NCBI GenBank assembly: GCA_023897205.1
Contig: JAHWDD010000001.1
Coordinates: 5,580,001 to 5,644,000 of the forward strand
Direction: 5' to 3'
DNA: 64,000 nucleotides
From: Exophiala sp. HKRS030
Lineage: Eukaryota; Ascomycota; Eurotiomycetes; Chaetothyriales; Herpotrichiellaceae
Made by a program: the position numbers and the translations under genes. How positions within the stretch are numbered: the first letter of the stretch is position 1; each line of letters opens with the position of its first letter. The notes under the pieces are model-generated. The model ran no database searches. It was not told where the DNA came from and was given only the letters and a program-made list of their open reading frames with translations. Of the stretch, positions 13,694-24,200 are shown in pieces.

Positions 13694-15086
13694 ATGGCAA
13701 GCAGCGATGCCCTGCAACTCTTGAAATCCTCAATCGCAACCTCCAGAGCCCCAATTCCCACAACATCTTCAGAACCGTCAACGGCAGAAGACAACAAAAC
13801 CGAATCCCTCGCCGATGCGACCCATCTCTACTTCGCATACCCTTCGCCACAGTGTCTGCCCTTGGATACGAAAACCAGATTTACATCACAAAATCCCGAC
13901 ACCACGCAAGTCGACTTGCGAAGCATTTTTTTCGCGTGGCTACAAAAGGATGTCACTGTGTCCGAGTACTTCGCTTCGGCAGGAGAGCTGGACAAAAAAC
14001 TACCCGACGGACAGAAGATACGATGCCTGATATTCGTGGAGCGTCTAGACCTCATTACCTGGCTCGAAGGCGCATCTGATGAAAGTGAACACATCAAACC
14101 CTTGGAGGGCGCAGCGGCCGATGCAGCCGATGCAGCCGACAGAGCCGCCGATGTTGCAGGCGGTACGGCGGTCCCGACGGTCAGCGGCTCGGGGGTCGGC
14201 GTCACGCAGACGACGGGTGGGAGACCCGTGAAGGTCATCGATGCTCGGTTGCAGGCAATCTACAATGGCGAAAGACGAATGGGCGACCATAATAGTGTTT
14301 TGAGGGGTATCAAGCCCACGGTAGGATTCACTTAATCTTGAATGACGACGAGAAGACGATTCTAACACGTGTATCTAGGATTTTTCCCATGTTCGCAAGC
14401 ACGCAGAGACATTCCTTGGACGGCGGAAAGGTATGCCTCATTCGGGGAAGCCTGGACAGGGAGGCAGACCGGCACAATTGGCGACTCGACCTGCCACAGG
14501 ACCTTCGAAACCTATTCCGTCTGCTGTATCATCGAAGCGGTCTGACCCGATCATCCTTCTCTCGCCCTCCGCTTCGTCGTTGCTAAGAATGTCAAATATC
14601 AAGACATTCCTCGATACAGGATTGTATGTGCCACCCGATCACCCAACTCTATCCACCCAGACGACGGCAAATTTGCTGCACATCACGAGAACCTTGCATT
14701 CGCTGAGCGAGAAGCCATACCGCTTCATTCTTGTCGATTCGCCGGAGCAGTTCAAGCCAGATTATTGGAGTCGAGTTGTTGCCGTGTTCACCACAGGCCA
14801 GGTCTGGCAATTTAGAGGATATAAGTGGCGGACCCCTCAGGAACTGTTCGGCCACGTTGTGGGCGTGTATGTAGGTGAAAAAGGTCTACCCATTCCGCCA
14901 GAGGTGAAAGGCTGGGGCAGTAGCGTCAAGACTTTCACAGTGGAAAGATGGGACGAACGAGCCCACGGAGGACACGTCGACCAGGATACGCGAGTTTCGA
15001 GACGATGGAGAGATAGAGAAACTGTTGAAGAGGTCTGGAGGGCCATCGAAGGCTACATGAGAGGTCGCGGAGAATGGAGAAGATGA
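13694..15086 (+). CDS. CDC73: Paf1 complex subunit Cdc73 (parafibromin homologue)
   Basis: A subunit of the nuclear Paf1 complex, which travels with RNA polymerase II and supports histone modification and 3'-end formation. Exons 13694-14320 and 14379-15086 with a 58-nt intron give about 444 aa. The N-terminal part has the family pattern 'RSIFFAWLQKDV ... IRCLIFVERLDLITWLEG'. An Ala/Asp-rich linker follows (around residues 138-160). The C-terminal Ras-like domain (about 266-444) includes PIILLSPSASSLLRMSNIK, the YRFILVDSPEQFKPDYWSRV region and the VWQFRGYKW segment. Exon 2 reads straight through a possible donor at 14431, which is therefore not used. The start sits in a good Kozak context (CCACCATGG). 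Yeast Cdc73 is 393 aa; the extra length is in the linker. Confidence 0.95.
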
Positions 15087-16225
15087 TGTTGACTGAAACG
15101 AGGATTCAAGCCCACCCGAACGTTCAGCATACGCCGCAGACCTGATACAACATCCGTCTCCCCAGCTTGCGAAACAATTCGACACCGAAGCGAAAGTACA
15201 TCTCGCAGGAGCGCGTGAACCGTCGGAGCTCAATCTTTTCTGAGTTGATCACGGACCTTTATCGATTCTTCAAAGACCATAGAAGGCTAAGCTCGTGCAG
15301 AACTTGGACCCTGAAAGGGATCTCGTTCCTTCCTCGACATTGCTCAAAAGAGCTGTAGTGGACGACCAGTGTTACTTTTTCAGTTCACGGAGTAGAAGCA
15401 CTGTATAGTCCAAGAGGCATTCGGGCTTTCGAGTGAAGAGCCATGCAGCAAGAGCTTGATGTTCATGATTGAAGAGAATTTTCACGAGCAGCCCAGTGGC
15501 ACACTCGCCTTTGACAAGTCGATGCGAAAAACGTGGCCATGGTCATCCCATTCAGTTGGCTCTGATGGTCGAGCATCTTCTGAGCGTGAAGCTAATTCGG
15601 AACGGCGACTGTAGCTATAGGAAGGGAAGACTGTGGCATGGATCACACAGCGCAGCATTATGCATCTTTTTTGCCCAACATTTTGTAAAAGTTCAATGCC
15701 GGCATGCTATTTAGAATGCTCAATAGCGCTACAAGAGAAGCGTACTATAACGGTGTAGAAGAATAGAATCTTGCACAGGTCAGTCCTGTGAAGTCATTAT
15801 GGTATTACATGAGTTTCACCCGGTGTATCTGGAAAGCTCTGTTGAGCTGTCACCCTCCACGCCCAGTGCAGAGGAGGCTCTAATAGATGGATACACTCGT
15901 AGAAAGGAAGACGGCGTATTTCGTAAAAGCAGAAGAATTCCCATAGTCTCTCCGCCGGGCGAGGAGGGGCAACAAGGCTGGGCATGGCAAGGCTGAGCGA
16001 TATCGCGTCATTCCAAAAAACAAATTGCCGCCGGTTTCTTTGTTCCACCACCACCACCACATGCGCAGGCATTTTCACAATTACTCAACTTCCACCATAG
16101 CCAGCGGATTACGGATACTCTTTTATTTTTTTGAACCACATTTGAAGCCACACAGGTTTCTTCCGCTTCTTGTCACACTTTTCCACTCATCGACCCGATA
16201 CCCATTTCTCCATCTCCCGACAGCC
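15087..16225. other. Intergenic region between CDC73 and the glutaredoxin gene
   Basis: About 1.1 kb. No coding potential beyond short frames. The last ~200 bp are T/C-rich leader sequence. An in-frame ATG at 16061 could add 55 residues to the glutaredoxin, but the segment has no family resemblance and is treated as leader. Confidence 0.4.
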
Positions 16226-17323
16226 ATGGCGACACTCAAAGAGGTAGAGTCCGAAGCCGGATTCGATCAGCTGATCAAGAATGCTTCTCCGTCGACGTTG
16301 TTTGTCCTATACTTCCACACTCCCTGGGCCGCGCCATGCGCCCAGATGAACACGATCCTCACCACTCTCGCCTCCACGTACCCCGCCGACGCCGACGTAT
16401 CGTTCTTGTCGATCAACGCCGAAGACCTCGCTGATATCTCCGAATCCTACGATGTGACGGCCGTGCCGTTTCTCGTGCTCCAGAAGGGTGGCGAGACGCT
16501 TCAGACGGTCAGCGGAATAGATCCGGCCAAGGTCAGAGCCGCGGTAGAGAAATACGCCGGGGCAGGCACCGCCGCAGGCAAGAATGGCATCCCGCCGCCG
16601 TTGCAGGCCACCCCGCTACAACAGCAACCGCAGACAAACGGCGCCGGCGCCACGAAAGATTTGAGTTCATATGCCCCCAAGGATTCAGACAATCAGACCG
16701 CGCCGGCGTACTCGTCAAACCAAGAGTCGCAGGCCGAACTGAATGACAGACTAGGGAAGTTGGTCAAGGCAGCGTAAGTCACCCGCCCCGCGTCCCCCTG
16801 CCTCCCTCCTTCCCGGGGGACGGTACGTTGTGTATAATATGGGGGAACCTCTGTGTAGCTGACAAAGTTTCTTGACCTATATATCTAGGCCGGTCATGTT
16901 GTTCATGAAAGGAACTCCCAGCGCACCCCAATGCGGCTTCAGCAGACAACTCGTCAGCATTCTCAGAGAGAATCAAGTCAAATACGGGTAGGTTTTGTTT
17001 GTTCCACTCTTACGGATTGTGAATGTTGTGAGAGTAAAGATGAAACGGCAATTGCTGACGGAAATGACTTTTAAGATTCTTCAACATTCTAGCAGACAAT
17101 GATGTTCGAGAAGGATTAAAGGTCTTTTCTGACTGGCCTACATTCCCTCAGTTGTACACAAACGGAGAACTCGTGGGTGGTTTGGACATCGTAAGTGTTG
17201 CCCTGATCGCCAGTCTCATGGGGATTTTCTTGCTAACAGTTGATGTTGTAGGTTCGTGAAGAGTTAGAGGCTGATCCGGACTTTTTCAAACCATTTTCGG
17301 CAGCACAACCTGCGCCGGTCTAG
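16226..17323 (+). CDS. grx4: Monothiol glutaredoxin with N-terminal thioredoxin domain (Grx3/Grx4 type)
   Basis: CGFS-type glutaredoxin of the cytosol/nucleus. In yeasts and Aspergillus these proteins bind a bridging 2Fe-2S cluster and pass iron status to iron-responsive transcription factors. Exons 16226-16773, 16889-16987, 17076-17190 and 17252-17323 give about 277 aa. Residues 1-110 form a thioredoxin-like domain whose active site is degenerate (WAAPC, one cysteine, Cys38). A Gln/Pro-rich linker follows, then the glutaredoxin domain from about residue 184, with Cys198-Gly-Phe-Ser201 as cluster ligand. The start has a strong context (GCCATGG). All three introns preserve frame and rebuild family motifs, including '[19 protein letters not shown]'. 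Confidence 0.95.
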
Positions 17324-17898
17324 ATTGTCATGAAGAGGGAGTATTTAATGAGCGTATAAATTGATATGATTGTATTTAAAAATAAAGGTTCGATTGTTTG
17401 TTTTTTTCAAAATGACCCAAAGGATAGCTTTCTAGTTATTCGTTGTGTATTGTCGTCCATCAAATGGAAGTTCAGGAATGCTACTCGTAGAGGGGGATGT
17501 GTTTCCACTTGCTTTCATATTGCAACTGCTATCAACGGAGTAGGTATTCGTAATGTTACAAGAGTAATCGAGAAGTTTAGTCGTCGATTCTGTTCCTCTC
17601 AAGGAGGCCAGCAGCTTGTGGACACGACATTGTCGCATTCTGCTTCTGATCTTGCCCCGTGGTTGACCCGATGGTACTTGGGTTATATATGATCTAGGTA
17701 CTCACAAGAAGATTGGTAGACACGAACGAATGCCATAGGGGGCCAACGAGGAAGCCGGTAGAGCAAGATAGGGGAAGTAGGAGTGGAAGCAGGAGTAGGT
17801 TTGAGCATGTGATGTTTTATTTATTCGTTTTCAAATATGTACTTGTAGAAGACCAAAATTTACGCAGGCGAGGTGTCGCTCAGCGGGTAGCGTATCGA
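17324..17898. other. Convergent intergenic region
   Basis: 3' flanks of the glutaredoxin gene (+) and the dioxygenase gene (-) meet here tail to tail. It is AT-rich and carries an AATAAA element at 17381-17386. No gene is seen. Confidence 0.5.
17381..17386 (+). terminator. Putative polyadenylation signal AATAAA
   Basis: A canonical AATAAA lies 58 nt after the glutaredoxin stop codon in an AT-rich stretch, a plausible position for a fungal cleavage/polyadenylation signal. No transcript data are available to confirm it. Confidence 0.45.
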
Positions 17899-19305
17899 TC
17901 ATTCAATCGATGATTCTCGACCGAGTTTCACTTCGGGCGGCATGTCGGCCATGACCGACGCAGCTTTGCTCACAAAGTCCTGGCGATTAAGGTAGGCACC
18001 CCTCAACCATCTCTTGCCCGAGTTCTTGTCAAAGGCGTTTCGAGCGTGCACGATGCGCAGGTTGTCAAAGATGACGCACGTGCCGCTGTCCATCTTCTCC
18101 TCGACAACGTTCTCGGGCATCTCGAGATGTTGAGAGAGCAACTTGCTCGCGCCGATGAACTTGACCAGCTCGTCTGGAGCCAAGCGGGAAGGGATGTGGC
18201 CCACGAAAGGGGGCGACCAGAAACAGTGGGCGACGTTGCTGATCTCCGTGGATTTGGAGTTGAGCACCGGCCGGGAAGGGACGTTGAGGGCGTCGTTGGA
18301 CTGGACGGTTGGCTTCGCGTCCGAGTAGAAGAAGCCGTCGTTGTCGTACTCGTAGCGGACCAGGTTGTCCCTCAGCATCTCGTAGTACATGGGGTGTTGC
18401 TGGAAGATCTGGTCGAGCGCCCGGAAGGTGTCGGCGAAGCGAGACTCTCCCCCCGTCGCGCTGTTGTGCACGCAGTGGAGGAACTGGAACCCCGGAGGGT
18501 CCCGCATGTACAGCAGATCCATGTGGAAGCCGAGGTACTTGGACGTGTAGGCGACGTTTTTGGCGTTGGGCACAGAACGCACATCCCACGTCGGACCGTA
18601 AAAGGTTTGTTGCAGGGGTCCGATTCGGTTGACGATCTGCGAGACCGACCCTTCGGACTCGGGGACGCCGTCGATGAACAAGAGGCCGTCGCGCCACAGT
18701 AGGTGCATGGCTTCCGCGAAGGACTGCTTGTTCGTCATGTAGTCGTTGAAGTCGACGCGGGACGTGGCTTGTGTGTACGTGTCGCGACCCCAGAGCTTCA
18801 CGGGCCGCTGGTAGAGGTCCCAGTGAGGGTTGCGGAACTTCCTGTTCAGCCTCGAGATGACGTCCTTGCTGAAGACGCTCCGATGTGCTTGACTCTGGGA
18901 CGGGATGTCGTTCGACCAGGAGATTTGAACCTCTTTGGCGTCATCGTCGTAAGACACCCGGTCGAATCCAATCGTGCGGGGGATGTCGGAATAGGAAAAG
19001 TTGCGTTGTCTGTCGGACGGGTCGACGCACTGCTCGCACCGACAGGCATCGCGGACGACGATCGGAGGGAACTTGGAGGTGCATCGTTCACCCTCGAGCC
19101 TCGCAGCCTGGGGAGACAGGCGAGGAGGAAAGTCTTTTTGCGGCGGAGGCTTTGTCGCGTCCATCTGCGCAAACCTGACCCTCTTGATGGATCGTCTGTC
19201 GATAAGAGATTGTAGTCGGCCGGTCTTGGGCCTCAATTTGGCCGACGGTATGAATCTCATCACGGGAGAGTAAATGTCCCCTGGTCGGGGGCCTGCTCTG
19301 CTCAT
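17899..19305 (-). CDS. Gamma-butyrobetaine hydroxylase-like 2-oxoglutarate/Fe(II) dioxygenase (TauD superfamily)
   Basis: A non-haem iron oxygenase of the BBOX1/TMLH family, whose members hydroxylate gamma-butyrobetaine or trimethyllysine in carnitine synthesis; which substrate is used here is not known. The 468-aa intronless frame has two expected parts. The N-terminal DUF971-like domain has Cys88, Cys90 and Cys93 in 'RDACRCEQCVD', with His141 as the likely fourth zinc ligand, matching the Cys3His site of human BBOX1. The TauD domain has iron ligands His261-x-Asp263 and His420, with Arg432 or Arg435 as candidate 2-oxoglutarate anchor. The basic, Arg-rich N-terminus could be a mitochondrial presequence. 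Start is ATG at 19305; Met16 and Met48 are alternatives. Strong third-position GC gives long antisense frames that are not genes. Confidence 0.85.
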   Translation of the reverse strand: MSRAGPRPGDIYSPVMRFIPSAKLRPKTGRLQSLIDRRSIKRVRFAQMDATKPPPQKDFPPRLSPQAARLEGERCTSKFPPIVVRDACRCEQCVDPSDRQRNFSYSDIPRTIGFDRVSYDDDAKEVQISWSNDIPSQSQAHRSVFSKDVISRLNRKFRNPHWDLYQRPVKLWGRDTYTQATSRVDFNDYMTNKQSFAEAMHLLWRDGLLFIDGVPESEGSVSQIVNRIGPLQQTFYGPTWDVRSVPNAKNVAYTSKYLGFHMDLLYMRDPPGFQFLHCVHNSATGGESRFADTFRALDQIFQQHPMYYEMLRDNLVRYEYDNDGFFYSDAKPTVQSNDALNVPSRPVLNSKSTEISNVAHCFWSPPFVGHIPSRLAPDELVKFIGASKLLSQHLEMPENVVEEKMDSGTCVIFDNLRIVHARNAFDKNSGKRWLRGAYLNRQDFVSKAASVMADMPPEVKLGRESSIE

Positions 19306-20231
19306 TGTGATACTTGGAAGTAGCTGGCTGAGCTTCTCAGAACCAAGTTGATATAATGTCCGTTTGTCCGAGAAAGAACTTGAAAGGGGAGGATGTTGCT
19401 GAGTATGAAGCCGTGAGAATGTATGTGAATAGCTCAGACAAAATTGGGGGATTTTTCTCCAACGCTCATGATGCCGTTTTCTGATCGTCTAGAGAGTGTA
19501 TAGTATATAACAAAACCATGTGAAATTATGTCGACAGAGTATCAAGTCGCTCGACGAAAACGAGTATTCCCGAGGCTTGCGAGGCTGAAGAGATTCCTCG
19601 GAACGGGACAAGGCTGGGCAATCCATCGCCAAGACCGGAGCTTAGTCATGCGAGACTTGGCAACTATGTCATGGCTTTTAGGCATGAATCAGGGCCCGGA
19701 AGGGCATCGCGAAAGCAGCTGCGGGCGCTTGTCTAGGCGTACGACTACGGGAGTGGCAGCAAGTCAAGCTCCGGCTGCTGTGCTGTTGTGTGGCTGCTCA
19801 TCCATCATCCTGTATCTGGCATGACTTGTTGTCCGTTCTTCACAACCACCACCACTTCATCCCTCCCTTGCTGACATCCCATTATTCTTCATCGCTTCCG
19901 CATCCTTGGCCCGTTCGACACGGCCTTCTGCTGCCTTTTTTTAATTTTCCCACATCTCTCTCCCCGTCACAGCTTTGTTGCCTGAACGCAACCGCTGACA
20001 AAGCCGCGACGAACATCCCAATTCACCTCCCTCACCACTTTCGTCACCACACATCTCTTCCCCGTGTGTACTTTCCCAGCCCCCCACCCACCGGTCTTTC
20101 ACCACATCAGGCGCCGCAAGCAGCCGCTTCATGCCATCGTCACGGTAAACAGAACAAATTTCGAATTCAGAGATCTGGGCTGCTTGTGACAAAAACGCAG
20201 GCACATTGCCGTGCGACAAGACTGATGAAAG
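19306..20231. other. Divergent promoter region between dioxygenase and PP2A-B genes
   Basis: About 0.9 kb separating two divergently transcribed genes. The half nearest the PP2A gene is pyrimidine-rich (19,800-20,130), as expected for a leader. A 98-codon frame at 19528-19824 has no recognisable content and is not called. Confidence 0.45.
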
Positions 20232-21859
20232 ATGGTGGAAATTGAACACGGAACTCCCACGTGGAAGTTCACGCAATGTTTTGGCGACAAGGGGGATGTC
20301 GAAGATATCACAGAGGCCGACATCATTTCCACGGTCGAGTTTGACCACACAGGAAACTATCTGGCGACTGGTGACAAGGGTGGTCGCGTTGTGTTGTTTG
20401 AACGAAATGAGACGGCAAGTCCTAACCCAGAACCCCGCCATTCCGTGGTGTTGTCCCCCTACTTCGGAAAATTTACTGACATCCCTAAAGAAAAAGACTT
20501 GCGAGTACAAATTCCACACCGAGTTCCAGTCACACGAACCCGAGTTTGACTATCTCAAGTCCCTGGAGATAGAGGAGAAAATCAACAAGATCAAATGGTG
20601 CAAGCGTCAAAATGCCTCCCACTACCTTCTGTCCACCAACGACAAAACCATCAAACTCTGGAAGGTGTTTGAAAAATCCCTGAAAGTGGTGGCAGAGAAC
20701 AACCTCTCGACGGACTTGACCCCTGGTGGAGTGGGAGGTGGTGGTGCCCCTCGCCCAACCCACACTCACTTCAAGGACGCTTCGCAGTTGAAGCTCCCTA
20801 GGTTGACTCATCATGATACCGTCGTAGCGGCTGTGCCTCGACGAACTTATGCCAACGCCCATGCATATCACATCAATAGCATCTCCGTCAACAGCGATGG
20901 GGAGACCTTCATTAGCAGTGACGACCTGCGCATCAACTTATGGAACCTCAACATCCAAGACCAAAGCTTTAATATCGTCGACATTAAACCTGCTAACATG
21001 GAGGAGCTCACAGAAGTCATCACTGCCGCAGAGTTCCATCCGATAAGCTGCAACTGGTTCATGTATGCCAGCTCCAAAGGCACAATTAAACTCGCCGACA
21101 TGCGCGAGAGCGCACTTTGTGATCAACACGCAAAGCGTAAGATTTCCTGACCTGTTGTAATTTTGGCTTCGTGTCTGACCGAGAATGCAGAATTCGAGCA
21201 AGAAGAAGACCCTTCATCACGATCCTTCTTTTCCGAGATCATCTCCTCAATCTCCGATGTCCGCTTCTCACATGATGGCAGATATATTCTTTCAAGAGAC
21301 TATTTGACTGTCAAGATCTGGGATGTGAATATGGAAAGACAACCTGTGAAGACGATACCGATCCACGAACATCTGAGACCCCGCCTGTGTGATACCTACG
21401 AAAATGACAGCATTTTTGACAAATTCGAAGTGGTCTTCAGCGGCGATGGCAGCAACGTAATGACTGGAAGTTACAACAACAATTTCATGATCTATCCATC
21501 TGATCCCGAGCAAGAGACGGAGGTTGTATTGCAGGCCGATAAGTCAGCTTTCAAGGCAAAGAAGGTGGGGGTGCCAACGCCCATCAATTCGTCGGCGAAT
21601 GGGAACAAGAAAGGATCGTCCAGAGCTGGCAGCCCAGCAGCTGGAACAGGCAGCAGAATGCGCAAGGAAACGGACGCGGATCAGATCGACTTTAACAAGA
21701 AGATCCTCCATATGAGCTGGCATCCATTTGAGGATAGCATCGCCATTGCTGCCACAAACAATGTAAGTTTTTGCAAGCATTTTTGCGATATCGTGACTCC
21801 TTCTGGGACAACTCGACTGACACACATGCCATTAGTTGTTTGTCTTCTCGGCCCTGTAG
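20232..21859 (+). CDS. CDC55: Protein phosphatase 2A regulatory subunit B (B55/PR55; Cdc55, PabA)
   Basis: A seven-bladed WD40 propeller that directs the PP2A catalytic core to substrates in mitosis, polarity and septation. Four exons, 20232-20414, 20491-21136, 21191-21762 and 21836-21859, encode about 474 aa. The last exon holds only seven codons and a stop (LFVFSAL). Family motifs include [19 protein letters not shown], the [24 protein letters not shown] block, [14 protein letters not shown] and [22 protein letters not shown]. The first intron (20415-20490) begins with GCAAGT, a GC-AG type; splicing there rebuilds Asn-Glu-Thr-Lys-Lys-Thr-Cys-Glu exactly in phase, and no GT donor does. The other introns are ordinary GT-AG. 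Confidence 0.96.
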
Positions 21860-22677
21860 TCCAGGTGAAGAACCCGCGAAAGATCTGTGTTGCAGGGTCC
21901 TCCAACTCTTGCCCCGGAGGACTCCTGCATTCTCGAGGGCGCACTAGAGGCATTTTTGTTCAGCTTTACTTACATAGGTGCAAGGCTGTCCCAGCTCTGC
22001 CACTACCAGCACGATGCAGTGTGTAGTCAGACTAATGGATTCGTCGAACACAACGACGACGATGCAAGCTTTTAGAGTGTCGATACTTTCTTGGTGGTGA
22101 AGGTGTCGTTCACATTTGTTTACTGCAAGATAATTGGTGACGAAATGATCAGGGAAGGAGTCCCAAGTCCGATTGCTTGTGAGCAAGCAAACAGTCGACT
22201 GGCAAACGCAGGCCAGTCCTTCTTGGATTCTTTCGATCGACTTTGTTCGACAGCATTGCTTGTAATCAGCTTAGACGACACGGACGGTTAGCTGGGAACG
22301 AAGCTTGTCAAAATGCTCTCATGGTCCGACACTCTGGATGGATGGGACCAAATGCATGTGTCAAATCTTGGGGAGGGCTTTCCTGCTACGAACTCAAGCT
22401 TGGAGCGGCTGTGGCTAGGACAGTGGCTAAATCGACACACTCCGGAATGAAACGCTCGCAGCAGTCCCAGCCATAGAACAGCTGGACTGAGGAAGTGGTT
22501 TTAGCTAAGAATTAAAAAAAGCAGATCGAAAAAGGGGTTGACAGATTATTGGGCTGAGAAGTAGAAACACAAATGTGAAATGCTGTGAAAAACTTGTATT
22601 GTATACATACACGGATACCCTTTTTGTGAAGATGTACGTGGGACTCGTCACAGTGACTGATGGAGGCCAACGGTGAG
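21860..22677. other. Convergent intergenic region after the PP2A-B gene
   Basis: About 0.8 kb between the PP2A-B stop and the 3' end of the Ntr2-like gene on the other strand. Short frames only; no domain, repeat or RNA gene recognised. Confidence 0.45.
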
Positions 22678-24200
22678 CTACCCACCAGAGCTCCCCAAAG
22701 ACTCCAAGCCTCTCTCCCTGTCTGTGGTCGACAGAGACCCGTTGGCAGGCAGCAGGGTATGACTTTGACTTTGACTTTGAGACTGGCCACCGGAAGCAGA
22801 AGAGGAGGCAGCTGCTAGGTGTTCCTTGGTCACGCGTTCGAGCTCCTGGCCGGCCTCCTCGAGGCTGGTCTGGATGTGAGCCTGGCTCTGTCTGATGTCG
22901 GCCCTCTCGCGCGCGATGTCGGCGCGGCGTTTCTCGACGCGGGCCCTCTCGAACTCGAGGTGCGAGACCGTGTCCCTCAGCCTGGCGAGCCCGGCGCTCA
23001 GCTTCGGGATGGCGGTGGTCTCGCGCGGCTGCCGGGGCCGGTTCGCCTGCCTCGTGTGCGCGGCGTGCGACGACAGGCCGTCCATGCCGCGGTGAGTCTG
23101 GGCCGTCTCGTAGTGCCGGTGCCGGTCGTAGTCCGAGTCCGAGTCCGAGCCTCCCTCGCCGCCCGACGACGCGCCGGATCCCTCGGCCTGGTCGATGAGG
23201 GCTCGCATGGCCTCGCGCTCGCGGAGCGTCTGCTCGCGCTGGGCCTTGCGCGACAGCGTGACGCGGCCGGGGTCGTCGACGAACTCGTCAAACCCTTCCG
23301 CCAGGTCCTCGTCGTCACGAACGAGGCGCGTGTCCTTTTCTCGCGGCGGCGCAGAGTACATTCCCACCTGCATGCGGCGGGGCTTGAACTCGCCGTCCGA
23401 ATCGTAATCTTCCAGCGATATAAAGTCGGCACCGGCGGTGTGGTCGCCTGGGCCGGACGTGGCGTTGGCCGCCTGTTCCTTCGCCAGCCGCGCTCGCCGT
23501 TCCTTCTTCTCGCGGATCTCGGCCGCGGAGGGGATGTGTGACGAGGAGGAGAGTGTCGTCTTGCCGAATTTGGATTCGAGGTCGAGGGCCGTGTTCGAGG
23601 TGGACGGGTCGATCAGGTCTAGAGATGGACTTGCGCGGGCGGAAGAGAGGTCGTGAGGTGTCGAAGGTGTCGAGTTTCGCAGCTCGTCGAGGTAGGCTTT
23701 ACTGTAGGTCGGCCGGTCTCCCTCGAATTTGTCACGCACTCTGTCGTGGTCTTGTCCTTCACCTCGGTCGAGGAGAGACTGTGCGGCGTTGGACAGACCT
23801 AGTCTGGATGGCTTTGGTGTGTAGGTGGGCTGGCCGTCATCGTCATCGTCGTCGCCGCCGCCGACCCCTGTCGCTGTTCTTCCTCCTTCTTTCCGAGGGG
23901 TTTCGTCTTCGCCTCCTCCGGGGTTGAAGGACATGCGCAGTTTGGATTTTGTCCGTGGCGCATTGCCAGTCGGCCGTCGCACGACGGGACCAGAGTCTGC
24001 AAGAAGAGTTTATCAGTGTTGGTCTGATCCATAGCTAAGAAGTAACTTGCGAGCGGAAGAAAGAGTCAGAGAGTGTGCCTGAAACCCAAAAGCAAGTGGT
24101 AGGACTTGGACATACCTTCTTCGACGTCGTCTGCCTGCGCTTCGCTCTCGTCGCGCACGATGCGCTTGGGTTTCCGCCTTGCCGTAAAAAGAGAGGACAT
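22678..24200 (-). CDS. Nineteen-complex-related protein 2 (Ntr2)-like
   Basis: Fungal Ntr2 acts with Ntr1 and the DEAH helicase Prp43 in spliceosome disassembly; the role here is inferred from family resemblance. Exon 1 is 24116-24200 and exon 2 is 22678-23996 (minus strand), separated by a 119-nt intron, giving about 467 aa. The N-terminus (MSSLFTARRKPKRIVRDE) and the following basic 'KSKLRMSFNPG' motif are typical of the family. 'YSKAYLDELRNSTPSTP' and 'ISLEDYDSDGEFKPRRMQVGMY' are the other recognised blocks. A charged coiled coil lies near the C-terminus (about residues 360-425, rich in Arg/Glu repeats). An Asp run reflects a GAC/GAT repeat in the DNA. Codon use is very GC-rich. Confidence 0.82.

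Noticed and set aside
16061..16225. N-terminal extension of the glutaredoxin from an upstream ATG
   Set aside because: The extra 55 residues read T/C-rich leader and do not resemble the Grx3/4 family; the ATG at 16226 has the better context.
17873..17930. tRNA-like stretch (A-box-like 'gctcagcgggtagcg' and a small hairpin)
   Set aside because: No T-arm or B box follows and it overlaps the end of the dioxygenase gene; the hairpin alone is not enough.
18046..19215. Long open frames on the plus strand opposite the dioxygenase gene
   Set aside because: They are antisense shadows caused by high third-position GC in the minus-strand gene, with no recognisable protein family.
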